The notes beneath the pieces were generated by a model, which saw only the letters and a program-made list of their open reading frames with translations, was not told where the DNA came from and did no database searches. The translations under genes and the position numbers were made by a program. 64,000 bases of DNA from Gallaecimonas kandeliae (GTDB lineage Bacteria; Pseudomonadota; Gammaproteobacteria; Enterobacterales; Gallaecimonadaceae). Below, piece by piece: positions 15,741 through 24,080 of the stretch. The DNA lies in the NCBI RefSeq assembly GCF_030450055.1, contig NZ_CP118480.1, positions 895,415-959,414 of the forward strand, in the 5' to 3' direction. Each line of letters opens with the position of its first letter. Positions within the stretch are counted from its first letter, which is position 1.

Positions 15741-16829
15741 TCAGATCACCACCCGCCACCCGAAGGGATCCTCGGCACGGCCGTACTGGATATCCAGCAG
15801 CGCCCCTTTGAGCATGGCCGTCACTTCGCCGGCGCCGCCATTGCCGATGGCAAAATCAAAGCGGTTGCCGCGTACCTGGCCTATGGGGGTGACCACGGCG
15901 GCGGTGCCGCAGGCGAAGGCCTCCACCAGGCGGCCGCTTTGGGCGTCCGCCTGCCACTGGCCGATGTCGTAACGCTCCTCGCGCACTGTCAGGCCCTGGC
16001 TCCTGGCCAGTTGGATGATGGAGTCGCGGGTGATGCCGGCGAGGATGGTGCCGGACAGGGGCGGGGTCTGGAGGCTGCCGTCGTCGAAGACGAAGAAGAC
16101 GTTCATGCCGCCCAGCTCTTCGACCCAGCGGCGCTCGACGGCGTCGAGGAAGACCACCTGGTCGCAGCCCTGGGCGCTTGCCTCCAACTGGGCCAGCATG
16201 GCGGCGGCGTAGTTGCCGCCGCACTTGGCGTCGCCGGTGCCGCCGGGGGCGGCGCGGCTGTAGTTGTCCGACACCCAGAGGGAGACGGCGCCGCTGCCCT
16301 GGAAATAAGGGCCGACCGGGGAGGCGATGACGCTGTAGAGGCAGTCGCCGGCGGGCTTGAGGGCCAGGGTCTGGTCGGTGGCGATCATGAAGGGGCGCAG
16401 GTAGAGGGAGGCGGCATCGGTGCTTGGGATCCAGTCCTGGTCCAGGTGGGCCAGGGCCTTGACCGACTCGACGAACAGCGCTTCGGGCAGCGGCGGCATG
16501 GCCAGGCGCCTGGCCGAGTGGGCAAAGCGGCGGGCGTTGGCCTGCGGGCGGAAGAGGGCGACGCCGCCGCCGGCCTGGCGGTAGGCCTTGAGGCCTTCGA
16601 AGATCTCCAGGCCATAGTGCAGCACAGTGGTGCTGGGGGCGAAGTTGAAGTCCTGGCGGGCCGCCAGCCTGGCGCCGTGCCAGCCCTGCTCGGCGCTGTG
16701 GTGGATGGTCACCATGTGGTCGGTCAGCACCTTGCCGAAGGCCGGGTTTTCCAGCAGCGCCTGGCGTTCGGCGGCGGGAGTGAGGGACTGGGTGGGCTCG
16801 AAGGTCAAGCCGGGATAGGGCTGGGTCAT
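15741..16829 (-). CDS. ilvE: Branched-chain amino acid aminotransferase
   Basis: The 362-aa PLP enzyme transfers amino groups between glutamate and the keto acids of valine, leucine and isoleucine. It is the longer (mammalian/Bacillus type) fold IV form. Signatures are VLHYGLEIFEGLKAYR near residues 69-84, RPQANARRFAHSARRL, catalytic Lys202 in GTGDAKCGGNYAA, and FACGTAAVVTPIG. The frame stays open far upstream, but the ATG at 16829 gives the family start MTQPYPGLTFEPT. It is monocistronic and ends at a clear terminator next to the ssrA-linked insert. Confidence 0.93.
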   Translation of the reverse strand: MTQPYPGLTFEPTQSLTPAAERQALLENPAFGKVLTDHMVTIHHSAEQGWHGARLAARQDFNFAPSTTVLHYGLEIFEGLKAYRQAGGGVALFRPQANARRFAHSARRLAMPPLPEALFVESVKALAHLDQDWIPSTDAASLYLRPFMIATDQTLALKPAGDCLYSVIASPVGPYFQGSGAVSLWVSDNYSRAAPGGTGDAKCGGNYAAAMLAQLEASAQGCDQVVFLDAVERRWVEELGGMNVFFVFDDGSLQTPPLSGTILAGITRDSIIQLARSQGLTVREERYDIGQWQADAQSGRLVEAFACGTAAVVTPIGQVRGNRFDFAIGNGGAGEVTAMLKGALLDIQYGRAEDPFGWRVVI

Positions 16830-16997
16830 GGGGATCTCGGATCTGGGCTGATGCCCCATTCTAAGCAAAAAGACCGGCCTCAGGCAGCCTAGAGGCGAAC
16901 GGCCTTGGCGCTGGGGCCTGGCCGGATAATGGCGGATGATCCCCGCCGGCATTTGCGCCACAATAGCGCACCTTTCTGGCCGCCGCGAAACTACCCC

Positions 16998-17255
16998 ATG
17001 AATTGTCGTGACCATTGCGGGGCCTGCTGCATAGCCCCTTCCATCACCAGCCCCATCCCCGGTATGCCAAACGGCAAGCCGGCCAACGTCAGGTGCATCC
17101 ACCTGGCCGAGGACTTTCGCTGCAACATCTTCGGCCACCCCGACAGGCCCGCCTTCTGCGCCGGCCTCAAGCCCTCGCAAGAGATGTGCGGTGACAACCG
17201 CGATCAGGCCATGCGCTGGCTGGGGGAGCTGGAGATCGCCACCCGCCCGGCCTGA
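16998..17255 (+). CDS. YkgJ-family cysteine cluster protein
   Basis: The 85-aa protein has the start [11 protein letters not shown], then RCIHL, FRCNIF, FCAGL and EMCGD, giving eight cysteines in the pattern of the YkgJ/UPF0153 putative metal-binding (zinc or Fe-S) family. The ATG at 16998 places the Cys cluster at the N-terminus as in relatives; the frame is open further upstream. The role is unknown. It is divergent from ilvE. Confidence 0.8.
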   Translation: MNCRDHCGACCIAPSITSPIPGMPNGKPANVRCIHLAEDFRCNIFGHPDRPAFCAGLKPSQEMCGDNRDQAMRWLGELEIATRPA

Positions 17256-17272
17256 AGGGCCATTATGCTCGG

Positions 17273-17400
17273 CAGGGTCAACGACACTGGCCTGGATTTT
17301 CCACGGTGGAGTTAATGAGCCGACAGAAAGAGCGGCCCCGATGGGCCGCTTTTCATGGGCACTTGCCGGCTCAACTGATATCCACCGCCGGTTTGCCGAG
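17273..17400. repeat. Duplicated intergenic segment, copy A
   Basis: About 128 bases align over their full length with 21073-21202. In copy B the segment is the 3' end of the AhpD-like gene, a terminator and the 3' end of the MDR gene. Here both gene ends are orphan remnants: GGGTCAACGACACTG.CCTGGATTT on the left and GATATCCACC.CC on the right. Confidence 0.75.
17331..17353 (+). terminator. Terminator-like hairpin
   Basis: AGCGGCCC, loop CGAT, GGGCCGCT then TTT. It is the counterpart of the hairpin at 21133-21158 in the duplicated segment. Confidence 0.6.
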
Positions 17401-17414
17401 GCATCAAGGCCTGC

Positions 17415-18338
17415 TCACCCCTGGCCCCAGTGGCCCCGCTGTTCCATCAGGAAGTCGATGAAGGCCCGCAGCCGCAGCGGCATGTGGCGGTTCTGGGGGT
17501 AGAGCAGGCTGTAGGGGCGCGACCGCCCCCTGAAGGGCTCCAACACCTCCACCAGGCTGCCGTCGGCCAGGGCCTGTTCGACGATGAAGCTGTAGGTCTG
17601 GAAGAGGCCGGCGCCGTGCCGGGCCAGGGTGACGCCGCCCAGCACGTCGTCCGAGCAGCAGTAGCCGCCCTGGGTAAAGATCTCCCGCTCCTCGCCTTGC
17701 TCCTTGAACAGCCAGGAGATGCGCCGGCCGCTGCTGGGCAGCTCGAACTGGATGCATTGGTGCTGGGCCAGGTCCGCCAACTGCAACGGCACCCCGGCCT
17801 TTTCCAGGTAGCCCGGGGTGGCCACCACCACCAGGGCCGCGTCTTCGAGGTGGCGGGCGACCAGGGTCGAGTCGGGCTGGGCCCGCACCCGGATCGCCAG
17901 GTCGAAGCCTTCGCTGACGAAGTCGATGTTGCGGTTGGAGAGGTGGATATCCACCTCGACCTGGGGATAGCGGGCCCGGAATTGGGGCAGCAGCGGCAAG
18001 ATGCGGTGGTGGCCGTAGGTGGTGGGCAGGCTGATGCGCAAGGTGCCGGCCGGCTGCTGCTGGCGGCCGGTCAGCTCCCGCTCCGCCTCCACCAGTTGGG
18101 CCAGGGCCTGGCGGCACTGCTGGTGGTAACCCTGGCCCCCTTCGGTGAGGCGGATGTGGCGGGTGCTGCGGGTGAAGAGCCTGACCCCCAGCCGCTCTTC
18201 CAGCCTGGAGATGGTGCGGCTCACCGCCGCCGGTGTCACCCCCGCTTCCTGGGCGGCGGCGGTAAAGCTGCCGAGCTCGGCGGCCAGGCAGAACAGCTCC
18301 AGGCTGCCCAGTTGCACATCGTCGAATTGTCGCTTCAT
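17415..18338 (-). CDS. LysR-family transcriptional regulator
   Basis: The 307-aa protein has an N-terminal winged helix-turn-helix (LGSFTAAAQEAGVTPAAVSRTISRLEERLG, residues 20-50) and a LysR substrate-binding domain (about 90-295). It resembles the AaeR/DsdC-like group of LysR regulators that control a divergent neighbour. The gene is divergent from the SDR-tautomerase pair starting at 18509, its most likely target. The inducer cannot be told from sequence. Confidence 0.9.
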   Translation of the reverse strand: MKRQFDDVQLGSLELFCLAAELGSFTAAAQEAGVTPAAVSRTISRLEERLGVRLFTRSTRHIRLTEGGQGYHQQCRQALAQLVEAERELTGRQQQPAGTLRISLPTTYGHHRILPLLPQFRARYPQVEVDIHLSNRNIDFVSEGFDLAIRVRAQPDSTLVARHLEDAALVVVATPGYLEKAGVPLQLADLAQHQCIQFELPSSGRRISWLFKEQGEEREIFTQGGYCCSDDVLGGVTLARHGAGLFQTYSFIVEQALADGSLVEVLEPFRGRSRPYSLLYPQNRHMPLRLRAFIDFLMEQRGHWGQG

Positions 18339-18508
18339 TTGTTACGCCATGTATCAATAGAAGTGCCTGGTGGCCAGTTTTTCAGAGCTTTGGTAAAAAA
18401 TATAGTGGCTTCCAACCGGATGGGAGCACTCCTGACCGGCAGGGCCTCGCCGAGGGGCCCGGGTACAGCGGGCCTTACCGCTGCTCAGCAGTACAGCAGG
18501 AGTTCCAC

Positions 18509-19222
18509 ATGAACAACGTAGCCAAAGTCGCCATCATCACCGGTGCCTCCCAGGGCATAGGGGCCGGACTGGTCCAGGCCTACCGCCAGGCGGGTTTCAG
18601 GGTCGTGGCCAGCTCCCGAAACATCCAGCCGTCCGACGACCCGGGCGTCGCCACTGTGGCAGGCGACATCGCCGACCCCGCCACGGCCCGCCGCATCATC
18701 AGCGAAGGCCTGGAGCGCTTCGGCCGCATCGACACCCTGGTGAACAACGCCGGCGTCTTCACCGCCAAGCACTTCACCCAGTTCAACCTGGAGGACTGGC
18801 AGCACAACATCGCCACCAACCTGGCGGGCTTCTTCCACCTCAGCCAGGCCGCCATAGCCCGGATGGAGCAGCAGGGCGGCGGCCATCTGGTGCAGATCAC
18901 CACCAGCCTGGTGGACCAGCCCATCAACGGCGTGCCCAGCGTGCTGGCGTCCCTGACCAAGGGCGGCCTCAACGCCGCCACCCGCTCCCTGGCCATCGAG
19001 TACGCGGGCCGCAACATCAGGGTGAATGCCGTCTCCCCCGGCATCATCAAGACCCCCATGCACCCAGTGGAAAGCCACCAGGCCCTGGCCGGCCTGCATC
19101 CCCTGGGCCGCATGGGGGAAGTCCAGGACATCGTCGACGCCGTGCTCTTCCTCGAGCGTTCGGCCTTCGTCACCGGCGAGATACTGCACGTCGACGGCGG
19201 CCAGTCCGCCGGCCACTGGTAA
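18509..19222 (+). CDS. SDR-family oxidoreductase lacking the catalytic Tyr
   Basis: The 237-aa protein is a classical short-chain dehydrogenase: cofactor motif TGASQGIGAG at residues 11-20, NNAG at about 81-84 and the C-terminal GEILHVDGGQSAG. The active-site segment reads SVLASLTKGG, so the Tyr of YxxxK is Ala while the Lys and an upstream Ser remain. A good AGGAG site precedes the ATG. It is followed after 25 bases by a tautomerase gene and is divergent from a LysR gene. It may be a non-classical reductase or a binding protein; the substrate is unknown. Confidence 0.87.
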   Translation: MNNVAKVAIITGASQGIGAGLVQAYRQAGFRVVASSRNIQPSDDPGVATVAGDIADPATARRIISEGLERFGRIDTLVNNAGVFTAKHFTQFNLEDWQHNIATNLAGFFHLSQAAIARMEQQGGGHLVQITTSLVDQPINGVPSVLASLTKGGLNAATRSLAIEYAGRNIRVNAVSPGIIKTPMHPVESHQALAGLHPLGRMGEVQDIVDAVLFLERSAFVTGEILHVDGGQSAGHW

Positions 19223-19247
19223 GGGTCACCCCTTAAGGAGCATTGCC

Positions 19248-19454
19248 ATGCCTTACATCAACGTACGGATCACCCGCACCGGCGTGACCCGGGAGCAAAA
19301 AGCCCAGGTGATCAGGGAGATCACCGACACCATGCAGCGGGTGCTGGACAAGCCGCCGGAGCTGACCCACATCACCATAGAGGAAATCGACACCGACAAC
19401 TGGGGTTACGCGGGCCTGACCACCACGGAGCACAGGGCCAAGAACCCGGGATGA
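19248..19454 (+). CDS. 4-oxalocrotonate tautomerase family protein
   Basis: The 68-aa protein begins MPYINVRITRTGVT, leaving the catalytic Pro1 of the tautomerase superfamily after Met removal. The central ITDTMQRVLDKPPELTHITIEE follows the 4-OT fold. Members convert 2-hydroxy-muconates or related enols. An AAGGAG site precedes the ATG. It forms a two-gene operon with the SDR gene and ends at a strong terminator. Confidence 0.85.
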   Translation: MPYINVRITRTGVTREQKAQVIREITDTMQRVLDKPPELTHITIEEIDTDNWGYAGLTTTEHRAKNPG

Positions 19455-19487
19455 AAAAAGGGCCCCTGGCAAGCCAGGGGCCCTTTG
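19454..19487 (+). terminator. Terminator after the tautomerase gene
   Basis: AAAAAAGGGCCCCTGGC, loop AA, GCCAGGGGCCCTTT form a 15-bp stem immediately after the stop codon. Confidence 0.85.
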
Positions 19488-19549
19488 CTTTGGGCAGCCT
19501 GTGGGGGGATGGAAGCTGCCTTGCGCTTGGCGGGTCTCTGGGAGACGCC

Positions 19550-20458
19550 CTAGCCAATGTGGCGCCGGAACTGGCCAGGGGTTTGGCCGTGGTGGGCCTT
19601 GAAGGCGCGGCTGAAGGCGGCCTGGGACAGGTAGCCGCATTGCTCGGCCACCCGCAGCAGGCCCTGGGGGCTTTCCCGCAGCAGGCGGGCGGCCAGGGCC
19701 ATGCGCAGCTGGGTCAGCCATTCCTGGGGTGTGAGCTGGTAGCACTGGCCGAAGTGGCGGGCGAAGCTGGCCCGGGACAAGTGGCAGGCGGCGGCCATGG
19801 CCTCCAGGGTCCAGTTGCCCTGAGGCTCGGCCAGTACGGCGGCCACGGCCGGGGCCAATCGTTGGTCGGCCATCAGGTTCAGCAGGCCGGGCGGCGGCGC
19901 CTGCTGGGTCAGCAGGGCCCTGAGCAGCAGGGTCAAGAGGGTGGCGGAGAGCTCGCGGATGATGGCCTGGGCGCCGGGCTGGCCGTCCAGGCTTTCCCTG
20001 GCCAGCATGGCCACCAACGCCTTGAGCTCGGCACAGTCGTCCCTTTGGGCCGTCCGCACCTGCACCAGCGCCGGCATACTGGCCAGCAGCAGGGCGCCCG
20101 GGGCGCCGACCTGGAATTCGCCGCAGAGCATCTCCAGGGCTTCTCCTTCTCCCGCCCGCACCAGTTCGGTGACGGCGCCGTTGTGGCGGCGGTGCTGAGG
20201 GGCTGGCCGGTCTCCTTGCCGCAGGCCCTTGAGCAGGTGGGGCGAGCCTTGGGGAAGCAGCAATACATCGCCGGCGGCCAGTTGCCATTCCCGGCCTTCG
20301 GCCAGCAGCTTGGCCTGGCCGGCCAGGATAAGGTGGTAGGGGAGATGGCCCTTGGGGGCCTGGGGATGATCGGACTGCCAGCTGCCGCTGAAGCGGCAGT
20401 GCAGATCCACCTGGCCTTTGGGGGCCAGCAGGCCGATGAGCTGACTGAGGCTGTCCAT
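19550..20458 (-). CDS. AraC-family regulator with N-terminal cupin
   Basis: The 302-aa protein starts MDSLSQLIGLLAPKGQVDLHC, typical of AraC regulators with a cupin_6 domain (residues 1-165). The C-terminal double helix-turn-helix (about 205-300) shows MAAACHLSRASFARHFGQC and VAEQCGYLSQAAFSRAFKAHHG. An upstream start at 20482 is possible. The gene is divergent from the AhpD-like gene at 20579, which it probably controls. Confidence 0.9.
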   Translation of the reverse strand: MDSLSQLIGLLAPKGQVDLHCRFSGSWQSDHPQAPKGHLPYHLILAGQAKLLAEGREWQLAAGDVLLLPQGSPHLLKGLRQGDRPAPQHRRHNGAVTELVRAGEGEALEMLCGEFQVGAPGALLLASMPALVQVRTAQRDDCAELKALVAMLARESLDGQPGAQAIIRELSATLLTLLLRALLTQQAPPPGLLNLMADQRLAPAVAAVLAEPQGNWTLEAMAAACHLSRASFARHFGQCYQLTPQEWLTQLRMALAARLLRESPQGLLRVAEQCGYLSQAAFSRAFKAHHGQTPGQFRRHIG

Positions 20459-20578
20459 TTTGTCCTTGAGACGCTGGAGCAAAAAACCGAGACGCCGCGG
20501 CGCAGAGGCCGAGGCCAGTGCTCCCTAGTATGGAGCCATCGCCAAAGGGGCGATACCCATACCCAACAGGAGTAGATC

Positions 20579-21115
20579 ATGAGCCGACTGCATACCCTGG
20601 CCCCTGAGCAGGCCACAGGCCAAACCGCCGACCTCTTCGCCGCCATCAAGAAGGCCGCCGGCAAGGTGCCCAACGCCTACGCCACCATCGGCAGCAACGC
20701 GCCCGCCGTGCTGGCCCAGGCCCTGGCCCATAACGCGGCCCTCAAGAAGGGCAGCCTCAGCGCCCGCGAGCTGGAAGCCATCAACCTGGCCGTCAGCGAG
20801 GCCACCGGCTGCGACTATTGTGTCGCCGCCCACACCCTGATGGGCAAGATGGCCGGCTACAGCGCCGAGCAGACCCGGGCGCTGCGCAGCGGCCGCTATG
20901 AAGAAGACGCCAAGCTGGACGCCCTGGTCCGCTTCGCCCGCACCCTGGTACAAAGCAGCGGCACCCTGCCGGTGGCGGGCCTCGAGGCCTTGCGCGCCCA
21001 AGGCTACGGCGACGGCCAGGTGGTGGAGGCCATCAGCGCCGTCAGCGCCATCCTCTTCACCAACATGATCAACAGGGTCAACGACACTGTCCTGGATTTC
21101 CCGAAGGTGGATTGA
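20579..21115 (+). CDS. Carboxymuconolactone decarboxylase/AhpD-like protein
   Basis: The 178-aa protein has the AhpD-type active-site motif EATGCDYCVAAHT (Glu74, Cys78, Cys81, His85), used for peroxide or alkylhydroperoxide reduction through a CxxC pair. The overall length fits the family of small helical trimers or hexamers. It is divergent from an AraC regulator. A TAGTATGGAG promoter-like stretch and an AGGAGTAG ribosome-binding site precede it. Its 3' end belongs to the duplicated segment. Confidence 0.87.
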   Translation: MSRLHTLAPEQATGQTADLFAAIKKAAGKVPNAYATIGSNAPAVLAQALAHNAALKKGSLSARELEAINLAVSEATGCDYCVAAHTLMGKMAGYSAEQTRALRSGRYEEDAKLDALVRFARTLVQSSGTLPVAGLEALRAQGYGDGQVVEAISAVSAILFTNMINRVNDTVLDFPKVD

Positions 21116-21202
21116 AATGAGCTTAAAAAGACAAGCGGCCCAGTAGGGCCGCTTTTTTATGGGCGCTGGCCGGTTCAAAGGATATCCACCACCAGCTTGC
21201 CC
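21073..21202. repeat. Duplicated intergenic segment, copy B
   Basis: This is the intact counterpart of 17273-17400. It includes the last 14 codons of the AhpD-like gene, the shared terminator and the last codons of the MDR gene. Confidence 0.75.
21133..21158. terminator. Bidirectional terminator
   Basis: AAGCGGCCC, loop AGTA, GGGCCGCTTTTTT between the convergent AhpD-like and MDR genes. Confidence 0.8.
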
Positions 21203-22173
21203 TGGGCCTGGCCGCCGGTAAGCAGCAAGTGGGCCTCCTCGGCCTGGTCCAGGTTGAAGCGGCGTGGGTCCAGGTGCACTTTCAAGAGGCCTGCGTCCAC
21301 CAGGCGGGCGGCCTGGGCCAGGATCTGGCCGTGATGTTCCCGGCCCTTGCCGCTCAGCAGCGGCAGCAAGGTGAAGACCCCCGAGTAGCTGGCGCCCCTG
21401 AAGGAAAGCGGCGCCAGGCTGTGGCTGCCCCAGCCGAGGCTGCTCACCACCTGGCCGCTGTAGGTCCGCACCGCCTGGAAGGCGTCGTCCAGGGCCGGGC
21501 CGCCGATGCTGTTGTAGACGATGTCGAAGCCTTCGCTGTCAGTGTGGCGGGCGACCATCTCTTCGACCGGGATTTTCTCGAAATCGATGGCGGTGGCACC
21601 CAGGCCCTCGATGAAGGCGGCCTGGCCGGCGCGGCCCGTGGCAAAGGCCTCGGCACCGAAGGCCCTGGCCAGTTGGATGGCCACCTGGCCGACGCCACCG
21701 GCGCCGCCCTGGACCAGCACCTTCTGGCCGGCGCTGACCCTGGCCCTGTCCACCAGGCCTTCCCAGGCGGTGATCACCACCAGCGGCATGGCGGCCGCTT
21801 CGCGCAGGCTGAGGCTGGCGGGGGCCCTGGCCAGCAGCCGGGCGTCGACGGCGGCATATTGGGCCAGTGAGCCCGGGATGCCGCCGACACCGCCGGTCAG
21901 GCCGTAGACCCTGTCACCGACGGCGAAGCCGCTGACCCCTGCTCCCAACGCGACCACTTCCCCGGCCATGTCCAGCCCCAGTACGGCGGGGAAGGGATGG
22001 CGGGCGTGGGCGGCGGCGCCTGCGCGGATCTTGGCGTCCAGGGGGTTGACGCCGCTGGCGGCGATCCTGACCAGAACTTCTCCCTTGGCGGGGGTAGGGA
22101 TGGGCCTTTCGACCCTGTTGAAGGGGCCCTGGGCGGTTTCGACCTGCAGTTGGAACATGCTGTGCTTGGACAT
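21175..22173 (-). CDS. MDR-family zinc-free alcohol dehydrogenase/quinone oxidoreductase
   Basis: The 332-aa protein shows the quinone-oxidoreductase signature of medium-chain reductases: GVNPLDAKIRAG at about 40-51, GLDMAGEVVALGAGV, and the NADPH-binding VLVQGGAGGVGQVAIQLA at about 149-166. The usual zinc-ligand Cys/His set is not evident, which fits the QOR branch. It ends GKLVVDIL. It is divergent from a LysR regulator at 22280 and convergent with the AhpD-like gene. Confidence 0.88.
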   Translation of the reverse strand: MSKHSMFQLQVETAQGPFNRVERPIPTPAKGEVLVRIAASGVNPLDAKIRAGAAAHARHPFPAVLGLDMAGEVVALGAGVSGFAVGDRVYGLTGGVGGIPGSLAQYAAVDARLLARAPASLSLREAAAMPLVVITAWEGLVDRARVSAGQKVLVQGGAGGVGQVAIQLARAFGAEAFATGRAGQAAFIEGLGATAIDFEKIPVEEMVARHTDSEGFDIVYNSIGGPALDDAFQAVRTYSGQVVSSLGWGSHSLAPLSFRGASYSGVFTLLPLLSGKGREHHGQILAQAARLVDAGLLKVHLDPRRFNLDQAEEAHLLLTGGQAQGKLVVDIL

Positions 22174-22279
22174 GGTGCTGTCTCCTCAAGTGACTTCAAA
22201 GACAGTCTTTGCCATTCAAATAAGAATTAAAATCAACTAAATTCTATTCTCTTCATGCAATTTTGAATGAGGCTTTGGC

Positions 22280-23137
22280 ATGGATTGGGACGACATCCGC
22301 TTTTTCCTGGCCGTGGCCGAGACCGGTCAACTGACGGCCGCCGCCGCCAAGGTGGGGGTGACCCAGCCGACCATGGGCAGGCGCATCAGCGCCCTGGAAG
22401 CGGGCCTGGGCCACAAGCTGTTCCAGCGCACCCCTGAGGGGTTCGTGCTGACCGACGAGGGCGCGGCCCTGCTGCCCCACGCCAGGCGCATGGAGGCCGA
22501 ATCCCACGCCTTGCAGCGCACCCTGGAAGGCCAGGCCCAGCTGAGTGGCACCCTGAGGATCTCTTCCTCTGACTGGTTCGGGGTTCATGTGCTGTCGGCC
22601 CTGGCCGAGCGCTTCATCGCCCAGCATCCCGAGGTCAGCATAGAGCTGGTCACCGAGAGCCGGCTGCTGAGCCTGGCGCGGCGGGAGGCGGATCTGGTGT
22701 TCCGTATCAAGGCCTTCGAGGAGCCGGACATAGCCCAGCGGCGGCTCTTGACCATGGAGTACGGCCTCTATGGGGCGGCGGACTTCGACGAGGCCCTGCT
22801 GGCAGAGCCGGCCAAACTGCGGCTGGTGACCATGGACAGCCAGTTTCGCGAGCTGCCGGATGTGCTCTGGCTTGAGCGGCAGTTCCCCGGCGCCAGGGTC
22901 GCCTTTGCCAGCAACAGCCGCGAGGCCCAGGCCAGGCTCTGCGCCGCCGGCATAGGCCTGGCCGTGCTGCCGGTGCTGCTGGCCGAGCGCCTGCCCGGCC
23001 TCAAACGCCTGGCGGTGGCCGAGGCGCCACCCAGCCGCGACCTCTGGCTGGGCTACCACCAGGACCTGCGCCAGCTGCCCAGGCTCAGGGTCTTCGTGGC
23101 GCTGGTGGTGGCGGAATTGGGGGGGAGCCTCCCCTAG
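22280..23137 (+). CDS. LysR-family transcriptional regulator
   Basis: The 285-aa protein begins MDWDDIRFFLAVAETGQLTA with a winged helix-turn-helix (AAAKVGVTQPTMGRRISALEAGLG, residues 22-45) and an effector domain (about 90-280). It is divergent from the MDR oxidoreductase gene, its probable target. A hairpin AGCCTCCCC/GGGGAGGCT spans its stop codon (23126-23147) and may terminate transcription, although no long T run follows. Confidence 0.9.
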   Translation: MDWDDIRFFLAVAETGQLTAAAAKVGVTQPTMGRRISALEAGLGHKLFQRTPEGFVLTDEGAALLPHARRMEAESHALQRTLEGQAQLSGTLRISSSDWFGVHVLSALAERFIAQHPEVSIELVTESRLLSLARREADLVFRIKAFEEPDIAQRRLLTMEYGLYGAADFDEALLAEPAKLRLVTMDSQFRELPDVLWLERQFPGARVAFASNSREAQARLCAAGIGLAVLPVLLAERLPGLKRLAVAEAPPSRDLWLGYHQDLRQLPRLRVFVALVVAELGGSLP

Positions 23138-23146
23138 GGGGGAGGC

Positions 23147-23485
23147 TTAGTGGCAACTCCAGGGATCGTGCTGGTCGTTGTCCTTGATGTTCTGGTCCAC
23201 GAAGCGGTAGTAGCTTTCCTTGAGGTGGGTCCACCAGTCGTGGCTGACGGTGAGGCCGTGCTCTTTCAGCAGGGCCTCCAGTTTGTCGAGGTCGAGGCGG
23301 GTGGCGTCATAGGCCAGGCTCAGCACCTGGGCCCTGTCGTCGAAGGACACCCCGTCCATGCCCAGCAGGGGATCTATCTCCGCCATGGCCTGAGCCACCT
23401 TCTGGGCGTCGGGTGCGTCCAGCTTGAGGTGGCGAACCACCAGGTTCAGTTCCCGGACGCCGGGCCTGTGCTCCAGATCGCTCAT
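23147..23485 (-). CDS. Small HMA-like protein
   Basis: The 112-aa cytosolic protein has no certain family. Two stretches (VRELNLVVRHLKLD..DAQKVAQAMAEIDPLLGMDGVSFDD and LDKLEALLKEHGLTV) follow a beta-alpha-beta ferredoxin-like pattern seen in heavy-metal-associated domains, but the usual CxxC is missing. The only cysteine is in the C-terminal WSCH. It is the last gene of a three-gene operon after the Met-rich protein (9 bases apart) and the P-type ATPase. A role in metal handling is an inference from context. Confidence 0.6.
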   Translation of the reverse strand: MSDLEHRPGVRELNLVVRHLKLDAPDAQKVAQAMAEIDPLLGMDGVSFDDRAQVLSLAYDATRLDLDKLEALLKEHGLTVSHDWWTHLKESYYRFVDQNIKDNDQHDPWSCH

Positions 23486-23494
23486 GGGGCCTCC

Positions 23495-24031
23495 TTACTT
23501 CTTATCCTTGTCTTTGGCTTGCTCGGCGCTGTGCTGGAGCATCTGGGCCATCATGGCCTGCATCAGGGCCATGTGCTGCTGCATCTGGGCCAGTTGCTGC
23601 TCCATGTTCATCTGGCCTTGGCCCTGGGCCTTGCCGCCCTGCATCATGCCCTGGCCGCCCATCATGCCGCTGCCCTGCATCATGCCCTGGCCGCCCATCA
23701 TGCCGTTGCCTTGCATCATGCCTTGGCCGCCCATCTTGCTGTTGCCTTGCATCATGCCTTGGCCACCCATCATGCCCATGCCGCCCATCATCTGCATGCC
23801 GTGCTGCATGGCGGCCATGTGCTGCATCATCAGCGCCTGGTGCTGGGCCGGATCCTGGGACTGATGGATCTGCATCATCAGCTGCTGCATCTGCTGGAAC
23901 TGTTGCTGCATGGCCACCACTTGCTGCTGGCCGCTCTCGTCCTTGGCCGGCGCCTTGCCCTGTTCTTCGTTGGCGAGGGCCCCGGTGGCCAGCAGGGCGC
24001 AGCACAGCAGTGCCTTGGAAAATCGTTTCAT
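23495..24031 (-). CDS. Secreted methionine-rich repeat protein
   Basis: The 178-aa protein has a signal peptide (MKRFSKALLCCALLATGALA), then a Gln/Met-rich helical region, four tandem 12-residue repeats of GMMGGQGMMQGN type (residues 86-133), and a second Met/Gln helical segment with a Lys-rich tail. By my count 36 of 178 residues are methionine. Periplasmic Met-rich segments in other proteins bind Cu(I) or Ag(I), so a metal-binding role is reasonable but inferred. The start is set at MKRF (24031); five residues could be added upstream. It lies 49 bases after the P-type ATPase gene. Confidence 0.75.
   Translation of the reverse strand: MKRFSKALLCCALLATGALANEEQGKAPAKDESGQQQVVAMQQQFQQMQQLMMQIHQSQDPAQHQALMMQHMAAMQHGMQMMGGMGMMGGQGMMQGNSKMGGQGMMQGNGMMGGQGMMQGSGMMGGQGMMQGGKAQGQGQMNMEQQLAQMQQHMALMQAMMAQMLQHSAEQAKDKDKK
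23633..23776 (-). repeat. Four tandem 36-bp coding repeats
   Basis: The DNA coding residues 86-133 of the Met-rich protein consists of four 36-base units encoding [G/S]-x-M-GGQGMMQG-x. Copy number is likely to vary between strains. Confidence 0.8.
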
Positions 24032-24080
24032 GCCTGGTCTCTCCATTGTTTGGCTACCCCATCAGGATAGCCCCTTGGGA

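Noticed and set aside
23504-23864. A 146-codon Pro/Cys/Met-rich plus-strand frame opposite the Met-rich protein
   Set aside because: Produced by the antisense of the tandem 36-bp repeats; the minus-strand frame has a signal peptide and a start.
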